Origin: Paenibacillus oenotherae
GTDB taxonomy: Bacteria > Bacillota > Bacilli > Paenibacillales > Paenibacillaceae
DNA length: 64,000 bases
Direction: 5' to 3'
Assembly: GCF_019443105.1 (NCBI RefSeq)
Contig: NZ_JAHZIJ010000003.1
Span: 62,001-126,000 of the forward strand
Of the stretch, positions 60,715-64,000 are shown in pieces; within the stretch, counting starts at the first letter, position 1; every line of letters begins with the position of its first letter. The notes under the pieces are model-generated. The model worked only from the letters and a program-made list of their open reading frames with translations. It made no database searches and had not been told where the DNA came from. Made by a program: the position numbers and the translations under genes.

Positions 60715-61755
60715 ATGAAAGAACGATTGGAAGCACTGCGTACAGAGGCGCTTGGTGAGCTGGCGACAGTGGCAGACCCGCAGCAATTGAACGACTTGAG
60801 AGTAAAGTACCTGGGCAAGAAGGGGGCGCTGACCGAGATACTGCGCGGCATGGGAGCACTTAGTGCAGAGGAGCGCCCGGTTATTGGTCAAGTGGGTAAT
60901 GATGTTCGCGCTGCTATTGAAGCTGTTATTGAAGCGAAGCAATCCGCGTTCCAGCAGGCGGAGACAGAGAATCGGCTTCGTGCGGAGACGATCGACGTTA
61001 CGCTGCCCGGCAGCAAGCTTCCGGCAGGCGCTGTGCATCCGCTGAACAAGGTGGCGCAGGAGATCGAGGATATTTTCATCGGATTGGGCTATACGATTGC
61101 GGAAGGGCCGGAGGTAGAGACGGACTACTACAATTTCGAGGCGCTTAATCTTCCCAAGGATCATCCGGCGCGCGATATGCAGGACTCGTTCTATATTACG
61201 GATGAGATTCTGATGCGCACGCAGACCTCGCCTGTACAGGTGCGGACGATGAAGGCGATGAACGGCAAGACGCCGGTCAAAGTTATTTGCCCCGGCAAGG
61301 TGTATCGCCGCGATGATGATGACGCTACGCATTCGTTCCAGTTCAATCAGATCGAAGGCCTCGTTATCGGGCCGAACATTCGCATGAGCGATCTGAAAGG
61401 CACATTGCTGCAGTTCGCGCAGCTTATGTTCGGCAAGCAGGCGCAGATTCGCCTCCGTCCGAGCTTCTTCCCATTCACAGAGCCAAGCGCTGAGGTGGAT
61501 ATTTCATGCGCGCAATGCGGCGGCGAGGGCTGCCGGATGTGCAAGCACACCGGATGGCTTGAAATTCTTGGATGCGGCATGGTTCATCCACGGGTGCTGG
61601 AGATGGGTGGCTATGATCCTGAGCAAGTAAGCGGATTTGCCTTTGGCATGGGTGTGGAGCGCATCGCGCTGCTCAAGTATGGCATTGATGATATTCGTCA
61701 TTTCTATACGAATGATGCTCGTTTCTTAGGCCAGTTCGTTCGCATGCAAGGTTAG
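60715..61755 (+). CDS. pheS: Phenylalanyl-tRNA synthetase alpha subunit
   Basis: 346 residues from ATG 60715; an in-frame ATG at 60706 is possible. Catalytic alpha subunit that activates Phe. N-terminal coiled-coil (1-90), then the class II core: motif 2 around [14 protein letters not shown], Phe-binding F-T-E-P-S-A-E-V-D and motif 3 [12 protein letters not shown]-x-x-C...C-x-x-C knuckle (C-A-Q-C, C-R-M-C) is present, as in other Bacillota. 20 bases before pheT; regulated by the T-box. Confidence 0.96.
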   Translation: MKERLEALRTEALGELATVADPQQLNDLRVKYLGKKGALTEILRGMGALSAEERPVIGQVGNDVRAAIEAVIEAKQSAFQQAETENRLRAETIDVTLPGSKLPAGAVHPLNKVAQEIEDIFIGLGYTIAEGPEVETDYYNFEALNLPKDHPARDMQDSFYITDEILMRTQTSPVQVRTMKAMNGKTPVKVICPGKVYRRDDDDATHSFQFNQIEGLVIGPNIRMSDLKGTLLQFAQLMFGKQAQIRLRPSFFPFTEPSAEVDISCAQCGGEGCRMCKHTGWLEILGCGMVHPRVLEMGGYDPEQVSGFAFGMGVERIALLKYGIDDIRHFYTNDARFLGQFVRMQG

Positions 61756-61774
61756 AGAATAGGAGGACAATACG

Positions 61775-64000
61775 ATGAATGTATCTTATAGATGGTTAAG
61801 TGAATATATCGATTTGAACGGCTATACGGGCGAAGGACTGGCGGAGCTGATGACAAGCGGCGGCATCGAGATCGATGTCGTGGAATCCCGCAACAAAGGG
61901 GTTACCGGAGTTGTCGTCGGACGCGTAGTGACGCGGGAGAAGCATCCTGATGCCGATAAGCTGAGTGTTTGTACGGTAGATGTGGGCGGAAGCGAGCCGC
62001 TGCAAATTGTATGCGGCGCGAAGAATGTTGCAGCGGGCCAGCTTGTTCCGGTTGCGACGGTCGGGGCGAAGCTTCCCGGTGATTTTGCCATCAAGCGCGC
62101 CAAGCTTCGCGGTGTAGAGTCGCAGGGCATGATTTGCTCGGCGAAGGAGCTTGGACTGAATGAGAAGCTGCTGCCCAAGGAGCAGCAGGAGGGCATTCTG
62201 GTGCTTCCAGAAGGACTGGCAGTCGGCCAATCCATTCTGGAGGTGCTTGGCATTGACGACGAGGTGCTTGAGCTGGACTTGACGCCGAATCGTTCTGATT
62301 GCTTGAGCATGCTCGGAGTTGCCTATGAGGTAGGCGCATTGACCGGACGAGAGGTGAAGCTGCCCAATAATCGAGTAACCGACACTGTTGAACAGGCTTC
62401 CGATCATTTGTCGGTGCAGATTGAAGCGAAGGAGCAGTGCTCCCATTATGCGGCGCGTTATATCAAGGGTGTCAAAATCGGCCCGTCGCCGCAATGGATG
62501 CAGAACCGACTGATGGCGGCAGGCATTCGTCCGATCAGCAACGTTGTTGATATTACGAACTTCGTCCTGCTGGAATACGGACAGCCGCTTCACGCGTTCG
62601 ATGCGGATAAAGTGGGCAGCGGCCGCATCGTCGTTCGCCTTGCCCGCGAAGGCGAGGTTATGGTGACGCTGGATGATCAGGAGCGCAAGCTTGAGCCGCA
62701 TACGCTGGTCATTACGGACGGCGAGAAGCCGATTGCGCTTGCGGGCGTAATGGGTGGCGCAAACTCCGAGGTTGACGCTTCGACCGTTAATATTGTGCTG
62801 GAGTCGGCCCGTTTCGATGGCGGTACCGTGCGCAAAACATCGCGTCAAATCGGCCTTCGCTCCGAATCAAGCATCCGCTTCGAGAAAGGTGTAGATCCTT
62901 CCCGTGTCATTCCTGCGCTTGATCGTGCGGCCGCGCTTATGGCGGAATACGCAAGCGGGCTTGTGCTGGAAGGAATCGTTCAGGAGGCTGCTGCTGCGCC
63001 TGCTGAGCGTGAAGTGTTCGTATCCCTGGACAAAATCAACCGGTACCTCGGCACAGATCTGTCGAAGCTGGAAGTGCAGACACTGCTGGGCCGCTTGCAT
63101 TTTCCGTTTGAGCTTTCAACGGATGGGGTATTCACAGTGAAGGTGCCTTCGCGCCGCGGTGACATTGCGTATGATGTTGATTTGATCGAGGAAGTGGCCC
63201 GTCTGTACGGTTACGATAACATTCCAACGACTTCGATCGAAGGAGCAACGACCCCTGGCGCACTGACGAAACCGCAGGCAATCCGCCGCGAGCTTCGCAG
63301 AAGGCTGACAGATGCCGGACTGCATGAGGTGATCAGCTATTCCTTCACGCATCCGGATCGGGCGAAGCTGTTCCCGGCGCTTAGCGGCAAAGTGGAGCCG
63401 ATCCGGCTATCGCTGCCGATGAGTGAAGACCGCAGCGTGCTGCGTACGAGTCTGCTGCCGCAAATGCTGGAAACGGCTGCTTATAACCGCAATCGTAAGA
63501 ACGAGGATCTGTCCCTGTTCGAGATCGGCAGTGTCTTCCATACGGATGAGGTCGAGCTGACTCGCTTGCCGCAGGAGAAACACCGTCTTGCGGTGCTGCT
63601 CACGGGCATCAGAACAAGCACGCAATGGAACCGCAAGTCCGTGCCTGTCGATTTCTACGATATTAAAGGTGTGCTGGAGACAGTGGTCGAGGTGCTTGGC
63701 GTAAGCAGGCTGATCTCTTATGAGGCCGCTCAGCCGGAGCATATGCATCCGGGACGTACGGCTGCAATTGTGCTTCAGACTGAGCGTGGACCGGTGACAA
63801 TCGGTTATATCGGCCAAGTGCATCCGGCTTTGCAGCTGGAGCAGGATCTGAATGATGTATATGTGCTGGAGGTTGAACTGGCGCCATTGTATGATGAAGC
63901 TAATTTTGCTATTGAATACAAGGTGCTGCCGCGCTACCCGGCCATACAGCGGGATATTGCCGTTGTGCTGGATCGTGGCGTTCAAGTCGGCAAAGTCATT
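61775..64000 (+). CDS. pheT: Phenylalanyl-tRNA synthetase beta subunit (3' end outside window)
   Basis: 742 codons are open from ATG 61775 (AGGAGG ten bases before) to the right edge; the family has about 800, so roughly 60 residues are missing. Starts N-V-S-Y-R-W-L-S-E-Y, contains the tRNA-binding EMAP-like domain (H-P-D-A-D-K-L-S-V-C, about 48-150), the B3/B4 editing region and B5 domain. Forms the alpha2-beta2 enzyme with PheS and edits Tyr-tRNA-Phe. Shares the T-box-controlled transcript. Confidence 0.95.
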   Translation, partial: MNVSYRWLSEYIDLNGYTGEGLAELMTSGGIEIDVVESRNKGVTGVVVGRVVTREKHPDADKLSVCTVDVGGSEPLQIVCGAKNVAAGQLVPVATVGAKLPGDFAIKRAKLRGVESQGMICSAKELGLNEKLLPKEQQEGILVLPEGLAVGQSILEVLGIDDEVLELDLTPNRSDCLSMLGVAYEVGALTGREVKLPNNRVTDTVEQASDHLSVQIEAKEQCSHYAARYIKGVKIGPSPQWMQNRLMAAGIRPISNVVDITNFVLLEYGQPLHAFDADKVGSGRIVVRLAREGEVMVTLDDQERKLEPHTLVITDGEKPIALAGVMGGANSEVDASTVNIVLESARFDGGTVRKTSRQIGLRSESSIRFEKGVDPSRVIPALDRAAALMAEYASGLVLEGIVQEAAAAPAEREVFVSLDKINRYLGTDLSKLEVQTLLGRLHFPFELSTDGVFTVKVPSRRGDIAYDVDLIEEVARLYGYDNIPTTSIEGATTPGALTKPQAIRRELRRRLTDAGLHEVISYSFTHPDRAKLFPALSGKVEPIRLSLPMSEDRSVLRTSLLPQMLETAAYNRNRKNEDLSLFEIGSVFHTDEVELTRLPQEKHRLAVLLTGIRTSTQWNRKSVPVDFYDIKGVLETVVEVLGVSRLISYEAAQPEHMHPGRTAAIVLQTERGPVTIGYIGQVHPALQLEQDLNDVYVLEVELAPLYDEANFAIEYKVLPRYPAIQRDIAVVLDRGVQVGKVI

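Noticed and set aside
60403-61332. 309-codon minus-strand frame opposite the T-box leader and pheS
   Set aside because: Antisense of a clear T-box riboswitch and pheS.

Overview
The window reads as chromosomal DNA of a Gram-positive, endospore-former-type Bacillota, most like Paenibacillus or a close relative. This is inferred from gene content and from Bacillus-like gene neighbourhoods: strong AGGAGG ribosome sites with frequent GTG/TTG starts, a T-box leader before pheST, the yutI-yuzB-yutJ and yutM cluster, kipI/kipA/ycsF homologues, ycnJ/ycnI homologues, a MurJ of the YtgP type and a copper-amine-oxidase-like stalk lipoprotein. No rRNA, tRNA, prophage, transposase or CRISPR array was seen.

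Layout. 0-7.4 kb: the tail of a transglutaminase-like protein, a class B penicillin-binding protein, a repeat-filled spacer, and a four-gene TroA-type metal (probably manganese) ABC transporter behind a promoter with an MntR-like palindrome. 7.7-13.4 kb: HAD phosphatase, DUF456, ThuA-like and MurJ flippase genes, then a stalk-domain lipoprotein and a thioredoxin. 13.6-22.9 kb: a low-GC orphan membrane protein, heme A synthase overlapping a UbiD decarboxylase, a HEPN protein, an SDR, Fe-S proteins (YutI, YutM), YuzB, an NDH-2-like flavoprotein and MqnE. Together these are respiratory-chain and quinone functions. 23-35.4 kb: thymidine kinase, a 7TM histidine kinase with its regulator, a DRE-TIM aldolase, a DMT exporter, and a divergent locus of an MMPL transporter against TetR plus an RTX-repeat lipase. 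35.7-43.2 kb: a chemoreceptor with a small upstream gene, then a five-gene ECF-sigma/dual ABC module. 43.3-49.3 kb: 5-oxoprolinase genes pxpB-pxpC-pxpA, a GGDEF-EAL protein and a GGCT-like protein. 49.6-54.4 kb: a Gln-rich repeat membrane protein and nrdA-nrdB behind two NrdR boxes. 54.6-59 kb: a copper locus (small Cys-rich leader ORF, CopCD, two-component system, YcnI). 59.2-64 kb: an Ig-like repeat protein and the T-box-controlled pheS-pheT, cut by the right edge.

The observations I rate highest are: (1) a roughly 190-bp palindromic interspersed element present six times, always between genes; (2) a 44-codon upstream ORF with a Cys-Cys-Pro-Cys motif whose stop overlaps the copCD start; (3) an ECF-sigma operon with its own ECF-type promoter, encoding an ABC-2 permease fused to a metallopeptidase-like ectodomain that lacks HExxH; (4) a lipase with RTX calcium repeats, unusual for a Gram-positive, next to TetR and MMPL genes. 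All functional statements rest on reading motifs by eye. No database search was run.
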